The position numbers and the translations under genes were made by a program. Of a stretch of DNA of 51,224 nt, positions 44,201 through 51,224 are shown piece by piece. Source of the DNA: Nitrospirota bacterium (lineage in GTDB: Bacteria; Nitrospirota; Thermodesulfovibrionia; Thermodesulfovibrionales; Dissulfurispiraceae); the NCBI GenBank assembly GCA_009773415.1, contig WSNO01000027.1:1-51224 (forward strand). The letters are read 5' to 3'. The notes under the pieces were generated by a model. It was not told the DNA's origin and ran no database searches. It worked only from the letters and a program-made list of their open reading frames with translations. Positions within the stretch are counted from its first letter, which is position 1. Every line of letters begins with the position of its first letter.

Positions 44201-44596
44201 ATGTCTGACTGTCGCGGAAATGCATCAAAAAAAACCATTACTATTGCATGCTCGGGAGCTGCCGATGTCGGGGCTCTTGCAGATTGGGCAGCTCGCGCCC
44301 TTGCCAATAACGGGAAAGGATTATTGTTCTGCCTGGCTGCTATGGGAGTTCGGGTTGAAGGAAAGCTCAAGGAATTCATGAGCGTTGATGAGGTTATATC
44401 CATCGATGGCTGTAATCAAACCATGGCGTTGAATGCCGGACGCACACCGGTTGCATTTGATCGCGGCGTGCTCGGCTATGTCAAGGGAGAGCCCCCGGGG
44501 TCGGATGAGGTCGTGTATGAAGCAGGCACTCGTATCTCCCGCAAGCTTGCATGCCCAGCGGGAGGAGAGATGTCAGCATCCGGCTGCTGTTCATAA
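44201..44596 (+). CDS. DGC-domain putative zinc-binding protein
   Basis: 131 residues. It has the family pattern: an early ACSGAADVGALADWAARALA, then GLLFCLAAMGVRVEG, then the motif that names the family, ISIDGCNQTMALNAG, and a Cys-rich end CPAGGEMSASGCCS. Members are small and probably metal-binding, with cysteines in the three conserved spots. The ATG at 44201 is preferred to an upstream in-frame ATG at 44072 because the domain begins here; the ribosome site is weak (AGAG). It opens the plus-strand block with the redox protein, ArsR regulator and permease, so it probably belongs to a metal or arsenic response. Confidence 0.82.
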   Translation: MSDCRGNASKKTITIACSGAADVGALADWAARALANNGKGLLFCLAAMGVRVEGKLKEFMSVDEVISIDGCNQTMALNAGRTPVAFDRGVLGYVKGEPPGSDEVVYEAGTRISRKLACPAGGEMSASGCCS

Positions 44597-44615
44597 ATCC
44601 ATCAAGGAGAACCAT

Positions 44616-44855
44616 ATGGAAATCAAGGTATTAGGTCCAGGATGTGCGAACTGCACAAAGATGGAAGAGATGACAAAACAGGCAATCAAGGAACTGGGCA
44701 TTGATGCACAGGTGCAAAAGATAACCGACATGCGTGAGATCATGAAATACACCATGTCTACGCCCGGACTGCTCGTAAACGGAAAGCTCAAGCATTCCGG
44801 CAAACCACTTCCGCCCGTTGAAAAAGTAAAGGAACTGATCAAGTCGGAAGCATAG
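44616..44855 (+). CDS. Small redox-active disulfide (thioredoxin-fold) protein
   Basis: 79 residues. MEIKVLGPGCANCTKMEEMT carries the CxxC active site (CANC), and the strand TPGLLVNGKLKHSG has the cis-proline found in thioredoxin folds. This matches the small glutaredoxin-like family first described from thermophiles (MTH895 type). AAGGAG lies six bases before the ATG; a longer upstream frame is not supported. It sits two bases before the ArsR gene. Such proteins often accompany DUF318 permeases. Confidence 0.92.
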   Translation: MEIKVLGPGCANCTKMEEMTKQAIKELGIDAQVQKITDMREIMKYTMSTPGLLVNGKLKHSGKPLPPVEKVKELIKSEA

Positions 44856-44857
44856 CT

Positions 44858-45217
44858 GTGGAGGCACTGGCCACTATCTACCATGCACTGTCTGAGGTGA
44901 CGCGGCTCCGCATCCTGAAACTGCTTGAGCACGGAGAACTCTGCGTGTGCGATCTTGTGGCCGCGCTCGACATGAGCCAGCCGAAGATCTCGTTTCATGT
45001 CGCAGCTCTGAAAAGCGCGGGCATCATCAATGACCGGAAACAGGGACGCTGGATTCATTACTCCATCGTCGCCGACTGCGACCTGTTCCGGAGATATCTC
45101 ATTACTACTACCCTTGAGAAGATTCAGTCTGATGCAGCAGCAGAAGACCGTGCGCGGCTCGAAGATTTCCTGAAAAAGAAAAAAGCCGCTTCTCCGGCAG
45201 GAAAAAAAAAGGCATGA
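44858..45217 (+). CDS. ArsR-family metal(loid)-responsive repressor
   Basis: 119 residues, starting at GTG. A winged-helix domain with the recognition region LDMSQPKISFHVAALKSAGI. The metal-binding ELCVCDLV (C-V-C) motif is the arsenic-type sensor site of ArsR. Wing residues follow (DRKQGRWIHYSI), and a Lys-rich C-terminal tail ends at GKKKA with a run of nine A. It should repress this operon until As(III)/Sb(III) or a related metalloid binds. The stop overlaps the next start (ATGA). Confidence 0.93.
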   Translation: MEALATIYHALSEVTRLRILKLLEHGELCVCDLVAALDMSQPKISFHVAALKSAGIINDRKQGRWIHYSIVADCDLFRRYLITTTLEKIQSDAAAEDRARLEDFLKKKKAASPAGKKKA

Positions 45218-45455
45218 ACTTTGGCCCGAATTCGGCTGTAAAGCGGTGCTCTTTTTTTATGGGCTTGCTCATCGCGCTATTCTCGTCAATCCCGGCATTG
45301 GCGCAGGCGCAGCAAGGCGGGCGTGCTGTCATGCTGGAGCTCGGTCGGTCGGCTGCATCCCGTGCGAACAGATGCGTCCGGTGATGGAAAAGCCGTCGAA
45401 CACCTGCAAGGGCAGACTCGATGTCATTTTCGTTATGGAGGACAACCACCTATGA
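45214..45455 (+). pseudogene. Exported thioredoxin-like protein, frameshifted and shortened
   Basis: The ATG at 45214 overlaps the arsR stop and opens a signal peptide (FMGLLIALFSSIPALAQAQ). After VMLEL the frame breaks near 45340. One base appears to be missing, because the next frame reads RSVGCIPCEQMRPVMEK, with the CIPC active site, and then GRLDVIFV. That frame then jumps to MEDNHL and stops, overlapping the ATG of the permease gene in normal operon style. Homologs need another 50 or so residues of thioredoxin fold before their end, so a second loss near 45434 is likely. The original product would have been a periplasmic thioredoxin. Confidence 0.75.
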
Positions 45456-46642
45456 CCTTCTTCAGCGACATGAAAGAATGGCAGAAGCTGCTCCTCGTCA
45501 TCGGCGGCTTTCTTCTCTGTTTCTTTTTGCCGGTCGAGTCGGAACGCTTCAGCAATGCAGTTTTAGAGTCGCTCGCGCTTACCAAGTGGTATGCGCAGGA
45601 GCACGTGCTGCTCTGCCTCGTGCCTGCCTTTTTTATTGCCGGAGCGATTGCCGTCTTCGTCAGTCAGGCCTCGGTCATCAAGTATTTTGGCGCGCGGGCA
45701 AACAAACTGCTCTCGTATACGGCAGCAGCGACATCAGGGACAATTCTTGCGGTCTGCTCCTGCACGATTCTTCCGCTTTTCATGAGTATTTATCAGCGCG
45801 GAGCCGGACTGGGACCCGCAATCGCCTTTCTCTATTCAGGACCTGCTATCAATGTGCTTGCCATTATTCTGACGGCTCGCATTCTGGGACCGGAGCTCGG
45901 CATTGCAAGGGCGGTCGGTGCAGTTGCATTCAGTGTCATTATCGGGGGGATCATGCATCTGCTGTTTCTGCAGGAAGAACGGGATCGGCAGGAAGCAGAC
46001 GACTTTGACATGGCAGCGCCCCCTGCATCGCGGCCTCTCTGGCAGACCATCATCTATTTTGCCGCCATGATCGGCGTGCTGGTGTTTGCAAACATGGGCA
46101 GACCGGCTGAGGGTGAGGCAGGTCTCTGGGTGACAGTTTTCTCGGCGAAATGGCTGATTGCAGGTTCTTTTCTTGCTGCCCTGCTCGTGATGATTGCGGT
46201 CTGGTTCAGAAAGGAGGAACTCACTGAATGGGCGCGACAGAGCTGGGTTCTTGCGCTTCAGGTGCTGCCGCTGCTTCTTCTGGGCATACTGGCAGCCGGG
46301 TTTCTGCTCGGCAGGGTTGGCCACGAAGGAGTCATTCCATCAAGCATCGTTGCGTCTTTGGTAGGAGGGAATTCACTATTCTCAAACCTCTTCGCCTCGG
46401 TGTTCGGAGCGTTCATGTATTTCGCCACGCTTACGGAAGTTCCAATACTGCAGGGGCTTATCGGTGCCGGCATGGGCAAAGGGCCTGCACTTGCGCTACT
46501 GTTGTCCGGCCCGTCTCTCAGTCTGCCGAGCATGCTCGTCATACACCGGGCAATCGGAGCGAAGAAGACAGCCATCTATGTGCTTCTTGTCATTGTTTTC
46601 TCAACTTTTACAGGGTATGGATTCGGTCTTTTCATGGAGTAG
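45452..46642 (+). CDS. DUF318-family permease (ArsP-like)
   Basis: 396 residues with about ten membrane helices in two related halves. Conserved family segments are TAAATSGTILAVCSCTILPL (with CSC), the second-half match TLTEVPILQGLIGAGMGKGP and LLSGPSLSLPSMLVI. Members include ArsP, which exports trivalent organoarsenicals. The start at ATG 45452 has GGAGG 11 bases before it and overlaps the stop of the broken thioredoxin gene. With ArsR and the small redox protein it forms a known type of metalloid-response operon. The substrate is inferred from family and from ArsR. Confidence 0.9.
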   Translation: MTFFSDMKEWQKLLLVIGGFLLCFFLPVESERFSNAVLESLALTKWYAQEHVLLCLVPAFFIAGAIAVFVSQASVIKYFGARANKLLSYTAAATSGTILAVCSCTILPLFMSIYQRGAGLGPAIAFLYSGPAINVLAIILTARILGPELGIARAVGAVAFSVIIGGIMHLLFLQEERDRQEADDFDMAAPPASRPLWQTIIYFAAMIGVLVFANMGRPAEGEAGLWVTVFSAKWLIAGSFLAALLVMIAVWFRKEELTEWARQSWVLALQVLPLLLLGILAAGFLLGRVGHEGVIPSSIVASLVGGNSLFSNLFASVFGAFMYFATLTEVPILQGLIGAGMGKGPALALLLSGPSLSLPSMLVIHRAIGAKKTAIYVLLVIVFSTFTGYGFGLFME

Positions 46643-46823
46643 CAGACGCAACTAATTGTATTGCACCCCTTCACGCGCGCATTGCCCGGGTACTGGCGTG
46701 CTGAAGTTCAGGTGCGGAGGACAGAAACGGGTGCTTTTTGGGGAAAACATGCGGTTGATAGCCGTCTTTTTTATGCTTGCATCATTCATGCACTTGGCAG
46801 CCGATGAATTCGCATTGCACCAC

Positions 46824-47387
46824 TCAATTATCAAATAACCGTTCGCACTCCTGGACCAGCGCCGCCAGCTCTTCCGGAGAGACGTCGGCTGCAATTATTC
46901 TGCCCTGCTCATCACGCTCCATCTTTGCTATGCCCGGATACTGCCGCTCCAGCAGCCTGAGATCAAGCGCCTGCTGCCGCACAATCGCCAGAAGCCGTCT
47001 GTTCTCCGCCTCGAGATTGTATTTCTCCAGTGCGGCCTGCACGGCGAATCGAAGCTCCGCATCATCCCATGGTTTTGTAAGGAAGCGATAGATCTCCCCC
47101 CGGTTGATGGCCGAAATAGCGGCGCTAAGACTCGCATGCCCGGTCAGCATGATGCGGATGGTATCCGGATGCTCGTTTCTGACTATTTCAAGCAGTTCGG
47201 CGCCGGTCATGCCGGGCATGCGCTCATCAGATATGATGATTTTGACTTCTTCGCCCTTCAGGAGCGCAAGCGCTTCCCCTGCGCTTTTCGCGACAAGCAC
47301 CCTGACCGGAAGATCAAAAAAAGCACGCCTCAGCGCGTCCAGAATATGCTGCTCGTCATCCACGCAGAGTATCGCATCAGGGATCAT
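46824..47387 (-). CDS. Response regulator, receiver with a short alpha-helical tail
   Basis: 187 residues. Receiver domain (about 4-120) with ILCVDDEQHI, phospho-acceptor Asp in IIISDERMPGMTG, Thr in IMLTGHAS and the Lys in YRFLTKPWDD, the RpfG-like form shared by its neighbours. A helical tail of about 65 residues has AENRRLLAIVRQQALDLRLL. There is no recognised output domain. It overlaps the upstream HD-GYP gene by four bases and is last in the operon. Confidence 0.9.
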   Translation of the reverse strand: MIPDAILCVDDEQHILDALRRAFFDLPVRVLVAKSAGEALALLKGEEVKIIISDERMPGMTGAELLEIVRNEHPDTIRIMLTGHASLSAAISAINRGEIYRFLTKPWDDAELRFAVQAALEKYNLEAENRRLLAIVRQQALDLRLLERQYPGIAKMERDEQGRIIAADVSPEELAALVQECERLFDN

Positions 47388-48712
47388 GCGGGCTTTACCT
47401 TTGTGAGAATGGCGATTTTTTCCTTGAGCGGATCAACGGCGTGATAGCGGCACAAGCTGTCCAGCGCCTTTTGCGACAGAGCTGCTCCCTTACCGAGAAG
47501 GAGCAGGTTTGAGCCGCTGCGGATATCGCGCGCAAGCACCATGCCCACCGCCAGCTTTTCCAGAGGCAGTTCAATTACGATGTCCTGCCCTTTATCGGCA
47601 TCGGTGGTGTAGACCGAAGCGGCTGAGGCCTTCAGCGATTCAAACAGCCTGGGGTCGAGCCGAACACCGAACAGCGGCCGGATTTTTTCGAGCATGCCGG
47701 CAACGGCATTCTGTGCGTGACCCGCGCGGCACATCATCCAGTCAAACGTGTCGGCTACGGCTATGACGCGCGCGCCGAGCGGGATAGACTCCCCCTGGAT
47801 CCGATCCGGAAATCCCTGGCCGTTGTACCACTCATGGTGGTTCCGTATCCAGAGTCCGACCTGCTTCAGGTCGTCGATCACCGAGAGAACCGACTGTCCG
47901 CGAACCGGATGAACGGCGTATTCCTGCTGTTCTTCGGGAGACATTTCCTTCATGTCTTTCAGGAGCGACATGTCAGGACTCTTCAGCGAGCCGATATCAT
48001 GCAGCTGAGCGGCGGAAACGAGCAGCTCGAGCGTCTCAGCCTTCAATCCCATGGCTTTGCCCATTCCTTCAACCAGCGCGGCAACCTGGATCGAATGCCG
48101 GTAGAGAAGATGGTCCCTGAGTTCCATGATTTTCAGGAAGGCCGTAATCATGTCGCGGAAATTCTTTTTCAGCTTCACCGCAAGCTGTTCCAGCTCTTTA
48201 TTTCGCCTGCTCAGGTCGATTGTCTGCTGCTGGACATAGGTTTCGAGTTCAGCGCCCCATTTCCGGAGCTCTTCATTCTGCTCAATCGTCAACGCCGTCA
48301 GTCGCCGGTTTTCGGCGCCGAGCCGGTAGCGCTCAAGCGCATCGCGCACCGCATGCACAAGGTCTTCGTCGTTCCACGGCTTCGTGATATAGCGGTAGGC
48401 TCCTCCCTTGTTGATTGCATCCATTGCCGCCGAGACATCCGCATATCCGGTCAGGATCATGCGGACGGCGTCAGGCTGTATTTCGCACGATTTTGCCAGA
48501 AACTCGGCGCCGATCATTGCGGGCATCTTCTGGTCCGAAACAATAACCGCCACCGGAGTCTCCTTCAGGATTTCCAGCCCGGCCTGCCCTGAACCGGCGG
48601 TCAGAATCGCGAAGGGCTCATCGAGAAACAGCCGCTTCAGCGATTTGAGTACATTCTCCTCGTCGTCGACAAACAGAACTGCAAGCTTGTCGGTGTTCAA
48701 TTCACTGGTCAC
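47384..48712 (-). CDS. Receiver plus variant HD-GYP domain protein
   Basis: 442 residues from the GTG at 48712, which has GGGGG about five bases before it; an ATG at 48748 would overlap the upstream gene more. Receiver domain (about 10-125, VIVSDQKMPAMIGAEF, YRYITKPWND), a coiled segment, then an HD domain. Metal-binding HD is present in AAQLHDIGSLKSPD, but the usual Lys of HDxGK is Ser. The GYP part reads NHHEWYNGQGFP, that is GFP in place of GYP. The family hydrolyses cyclic di-GMP, so activity here may be altered. Its tail after the HD domain (about 90 residues) has no recognised domain. Confidence 0.9.
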   Translation of the reverse strand: MTSELNTDKLAVLFVDDEENVLKSLKRLFLDEPFAILTAGSGQAGLEILKETPVAVIVSDQKMPAMIGAEFLAKSCEIQPDAVRMILTGYADVSAAMDAINKGGAYRYITKPWNDEDLVHAVRDALERYRLGAENRRLTALTIEQNEELRKWGAELETYVQQQTIDLSRRNKELEQLAVKLKKNFRDMITAFLKIMELRDHLLYRHSIQVAALVEGMGKAMGLKAETLELLVSAAQLHDIGSLKSPDMSLLKDMKEMSPEEQQEYAVHPVRGQSVLSVIDDLKQVGLWIRNHHEWYNGQGFPDRIQGESIPLGARVIAVADTFDWMMCRAGHAQNAVAGMLEKIRPLFGVRLDPRLFESLKASAASVYTTDADKGQDIVIELPLEKLAVGMVLARDIRSGSNLLLLGKGAALSQKALDSLCRYHAVDPLKEKIAILTKVKPA

Positions 48713-49655
48713 ACGATCCCCCAATCCAGGCAATGAAATAATCGGCAAGTGCCGGATCGAACCATGTCGAGCGGCCCTCGCAAATAATGTTCAGTGCATC
48801 CTTTTTCTGCATCGCCTTCCGGTAAGGCCGGTCGGTCGTAACCGCATCATAGACGTCGGCAATCGCCAGAATCCTCGCCCCCAGCGGGATCGTCTCCCCT
48901 GATATTCCGTGCGGATATCCGCTGCCGTCGTATTTTTCATGATGGTGAAGAATGGCTTTCACTACAACGTCGGGGAGGGCGGCCTTTCCGGCGACATCGG
49001 CTCCCCACTCGCTGTGCTTGCGCACGATACGCATCATGTCTTCGGTCAGCCGTCCGGGATAGTTCAGAACCTCTTCCGGCACGCCTATCTTTCCGCAGTC
49101 ATGCAGCCAGCTCGCATATTTGATATCCTTCAGATCGTCTCCTGCAAGCCCGGCAGCGGCGGCGATTGCAAGTGCGTACCTCGCCACATTTTCACAGTGC
49201 CCCCGCGTATAATGGTCCTTGAGCTCAATGGTCTGCGCCAATGAAAGGAGCTTGGCTTCGTCGGCTGATCTGAGGGCCGACACGATGCCATGCTCGCGGA
49301 CGCCGTCAAGAACCGTCCTGCGGAGGTTGTCATTGTCCCACGGTTTTGTCAGAAACCGGTAAACACCCCCGCGGTTGATTGCATCCATCGCCGACTGCAC
49401 ATCCGCATAGCCGGTCATGAGAATGCGAATCGTATCGGGAGCAAGCAGCTTCGCCTGCTCAAGGAACTGAATTCCGTTCATGCCGGGCATCATGTTGTCG
49501 GATACAATCACTGCAACCTCGCGCTCCCGCAAAACAGAAATGCCCTCCGCGCCGCTGTCTGCCGTCACCAGCTCGATTTTATCTTCAAGAAAAATCCGGC
49601 GCACGGCGGAGAGTACTCCCGGCTCATCATCGACGAACAGCACAACCGGCGTCAC
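48702..49655 (-). CDS. Receiver plus canonical HD-GYP phosphodiesterase
   Basis: 317 residues. Receiver (about 4-120) with VVLFVDDEPG, Asp in VIVSDNMMPGMNG, Lys in YRFLTKPWDN. HD-GYP domain (about 140-300) with HDCGKIGVPEEVLNYPGRL and HHHEKYDGSGYP, so the metal-binding and GYP motifs are all present. It should hydrolyse cyclic di-GMP in response to phosphorylation. It overlaps the neighbours at both ends and shares a receiver subtype with them, consistent with tandem duplication of an RpfG-like gene. Confidence 0.93.
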   Translation of the reverse strand: MTPVVLFVDDEPGVLSAVRRIFLEDKIELVTADSGAEGISVLREREVAVIVSDNMMPGMNGIQFLEQAKLLAPDTIRILMTGYADVQSAMDAINRGGVYRFLTKPWDNDNLRRTVLDGVREHGIVSALRSADEAKLLSLAQTIELKDHYTRGHCENVARYALAIAAAAGLAGDDLKDIKYASWLHDCGKIGVPEEVLNYPGRLTEDMMRIVRKHSEWGADVAGKAALPDVVVKAILHHHEKYDGSGYPHGISGETIPLGARILAIADVYDAVTTDRPYRKAMQKKDALNIICEGRSTWFDPALADYFIAWIGGSCDQ

Positions 49656-50452
49656 GGCGCTTCGTCCCTGCGGATAAAGACGAGAATGATGCCCTCCTGC
49701 TGCTCCTGAGAACTGTGCAGCCGCGAGCCGATGAGTCGTCCCGGAACACCATTGACCGTCAGATAGCCGTCTGCACGCCCTTCCTGCCGGACGCGCTCAA
49801 GCACCGGCGCTGCATGCGGCATGAAGCCGGCGACGTTCTGCCCGAGCGAGCTGTAATCGCCGCCCGAGATGCGGAACCACTCCTCATTTGCCTGCACCAG
49901 CGTCCCCTCACTGTCAAGCCCGAGCACGCCGAGCGGAATGGCATCGATAATATTCTGAAAACTCCGGAGCATCTGGCCGCGCTGCTCAAGGCTGTTCGTC
50001 CGCTCCGCCAGCAGATGGTTCAGCTCCGCATTCTTGCGGGTCAGTTCATCGCTCAGCTCGCGGTTTTTCTTTGAGAGAAAATATCGATCAATCGCATGGC
50101 CGACCGTTATCCTGATTTCATCATCGTTCCACGGTTTCGGAATAAACTTGTAAATCTGCCCCTCATTGATTGCCGAAACGATGGCCGCGGTGTCCGCATA
50201 GCCGGACAGGACGATCCTTACCGTATCCGGCCACTTCCTGTTCACTTCCCCGAGAAACTCAACGCCGGTCATTGCCGGCATCCGGTAGTCGGAAATGATG
50301 ATCTGCGCATGCTCCCGCTCCTGCAACTCAAGGCCGTCGGCTCCGGAGGTCGCCGTCAGAATTTCATAGTTATCATCAAGGAACAGGCGACGGAGCGCAT
50401 TCAGGACGTTCTGCTCGTCGTCGACACAGAGAATCTTGATCGGTTCATCCAT
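49652..50452 (-). CDS. Response regulator with receiver and PAS domains
   Basis: 266 residues from the ATG at 50452; GGAGG stands nine bases before it, whereas the GTG at 50461 would be right on it. Receiver (about 5-120) with ILCVDDEQN, Asp in IIISDYRMPAMTG, Lys in YKFIPKPWND. A coiled linker (about 130-165) follows, then a PAS domain with IDAIPLGVLGLDSEGTLVQA and GIILVFIRRDEAP. There is no kinase or HD domain behind the PAS. It stands directly after the sensor kinase and is probably its first target or relay. Confidence 0.88.
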   Translation of the reverse strand: MDEPIKILCVDDEQNVLNALRRLFLDDNYEILTATSGADGLELQEREHAQIIISDYRMPAMTGVEFLGEVNRKWPDTVRIVLSGYADTAAIVSAINEGQIYKFIPKPWNDDEIRITVGHAIDRYFLSKKNRELSDELTRKNAELNHLLAERTNSLEQRGQMLRSFQNIIDAIPLGVLGLDSEGTLVQANEEWFRISGGDYSSLGQNVAGFMPHAAPVLERVRQEGRADGYLTVNGVPGRLIGSRLHSSQEQQEGIILVFIRRDEAP

Positions 50453-50457
50453 ACCTT

Positions 50458-51224
50458 TCACACCTCCACAACCGGAATGCGCACCGTAAACGTCGTGCCT
50501 TTGTCCGGTTCGCTCTCCACGGTCAGCTCTCCGTCATGCTTCTTCACAATGTCATACGCTATGCTCAGACCCAGACCGGTCCCCTTGCCCACGTCCTTGG
50601 TCGTATAGAACGGCTCGAATACCTTCTGCAGCTTGTCGGCAGGAATGCCGGCGCCGGTATCGCTGATGGCGATGAAAATGCTCCCCTCTTCCGCCCATGT
50701 CCGTATCCGTATCTCTCCCCGCTCCGGTATCGCCTGCGCCGCGTTGATCAGCATGTTCATGAAGACCTGGTTCAACTGCCCCGGATTGCTCCAGTCCCGC
50801 GTTGATGTCCGCCATCGTGCTCTCCGCCTCGTCTATCCGGGAAAACCCTTTCAGATCCTGCACGATGCGCTTCACCCGCTCCGCTCCGTCAAGGGATTCC
50901 GCCAGCAGGCTGCTCGCGTCTTCCAGCGCAAAATCTACTTTCAGGGCGGCGCGCTCAGTCTTCACTGCGTCCAGTTTATCCTCGGCAGAGGACGGCGAGG
51001 CAACCACGTCCTGCAGGGCGGCCTGCTGTATGCCGATGAACCCCTGAAGCCGCCCGATGTATTTTTTGAGCGTATTCAGGTTGCTCATGATAAAGCCCAT
51101 CGGGTTATTGATCTCGTGCGCCACGCCTGCCGCAAGCTGGCCGATGGACGACATCTTTTCCTGCTGCAGAAGCTGCGACTGGAGCATCTTCAAATCGGCG
51201 TATGCCTGCTCAAGCTGCTGCTTT
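50458..51224 (-). pseudogene. Sensor histidine kinase, cut by the window edge and by an internal deletion
   Basis: The 5' part runs off the right end of the window. The visible coding starts in a coiled segment ([13 protein letters not shown]), then the H box [20 protein letters not shown] and a long dimerisation helix. After [20 protein letters not shown] the frame changes at about 50788. The other frame continues with [20 protein letters not shown], the N box, then [20 protein letters not shown] and [20 protein letters not shown] to a proper end. In homologs about 28 residues lie between these two parts, so roughly 83 bases seem lost. It stands at the head of the receiver cluster and was likely its kinase. 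Confidence 0.85.

Noticed and set aside
46656-46838. Small frame after the permease with a hydrophobic segment
   Set aside because: The internal MRLIAVFFMLASFMHLA stretch looks like a signal peptide, but the frame ends after 29 more codons, overlaps the convergent regulator gene and has no family.

Overview
The window reads as chromosomal DNA of a dissimilatory sulfur-metabolising anaerobe, most likely a member of the Nitrospirota (Thermodesulfovibrio-like lineages). The assignment rests on a sat / aprBA / qmoABC cluster next to adk and a membrane pyrophosphatase, on the many sigma-54 and two-component genes, and on split Mrp-type antiporter subunits. It is an inference from gene content, since no rRNA is present. 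Base composition looks moderately GC-rich, and most genes are on the minus strand.

Layout, left to right. (1) 84-8191: a truncated solute-binding protein, then a minus-strand Mrp/Mbh-type cation/proton antiporter operon (transcription order E-F-G-[A C-terminus]-B-C-D, then D-like, a small membrane protein and another D-like). (2) 8554-17696: a dense signalling operon, transcribed leftwards: Cache kinase (broken), receiver protein, degenerate kinase, universal-stress/receiver fusion, tandem PhnD-like lipoprotein, a kinase with a Cys-rich insertion in its HAMP region, and an NtrC-type sigma-54 activator. (3) 17955-22601: MBL-fold hydrolase, murJ and a frameshifted glycogen phosphorylase. (4) 22824-25716: fluoride channel plus DUF190 on the plus strand, facing a hybrid PAS kinase. 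(5) 25885-29049: prmC, prfA, a DUF1385 membrane protein and rpmE, a translation-related cluster. (6) 29253-31364: RNase E/G with a long basic N-terminal extension. (7) 31443-43537: hppA, qmoCBA, aprAB, sat, adk and rdgB. (8) 43656-46642: initiator tRNA-Met followed by a plus-strand ArsR / thioredoxin-like / permease block. (9) 46824-51224: one sensor kinase followed by four receiver proteins, two of them with HD-GYP domains.

Working together: Sat activates sulfate to APS and PPi, AprBA reduces APS to sulfite and AMP, and QmoABC links AprBA to the quinone pool. The neighbours HppA and Adk remove the two by-products, PPi (with proton pumping) and AMP. The antiporter operon would add a second ion-coupled membrane machine. 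No dsrAB, dsrC or dsrMKJOP is in the window, so the direction of sulfur flow (reduction or oxidation) cannot be settled here.

A striking property is that several otherwise conserved genes are broken by short internal deletions or indels: a kinase near 16136, glgP near 21072-21090, a thioredoxin gene near 45340 and 45434, and a kinase near 50788. Each flank remains well conserved. This looks like recent or artefactual damage rather than old decay. Separately, murJ and prmC carry low-complexity insertions that keep the frame open. The best candidates for an undescribed system are the tandem-PhnD / Cys-rich-HAMP kinase / sigma-54 operon and the receiver / HD-GYP array.
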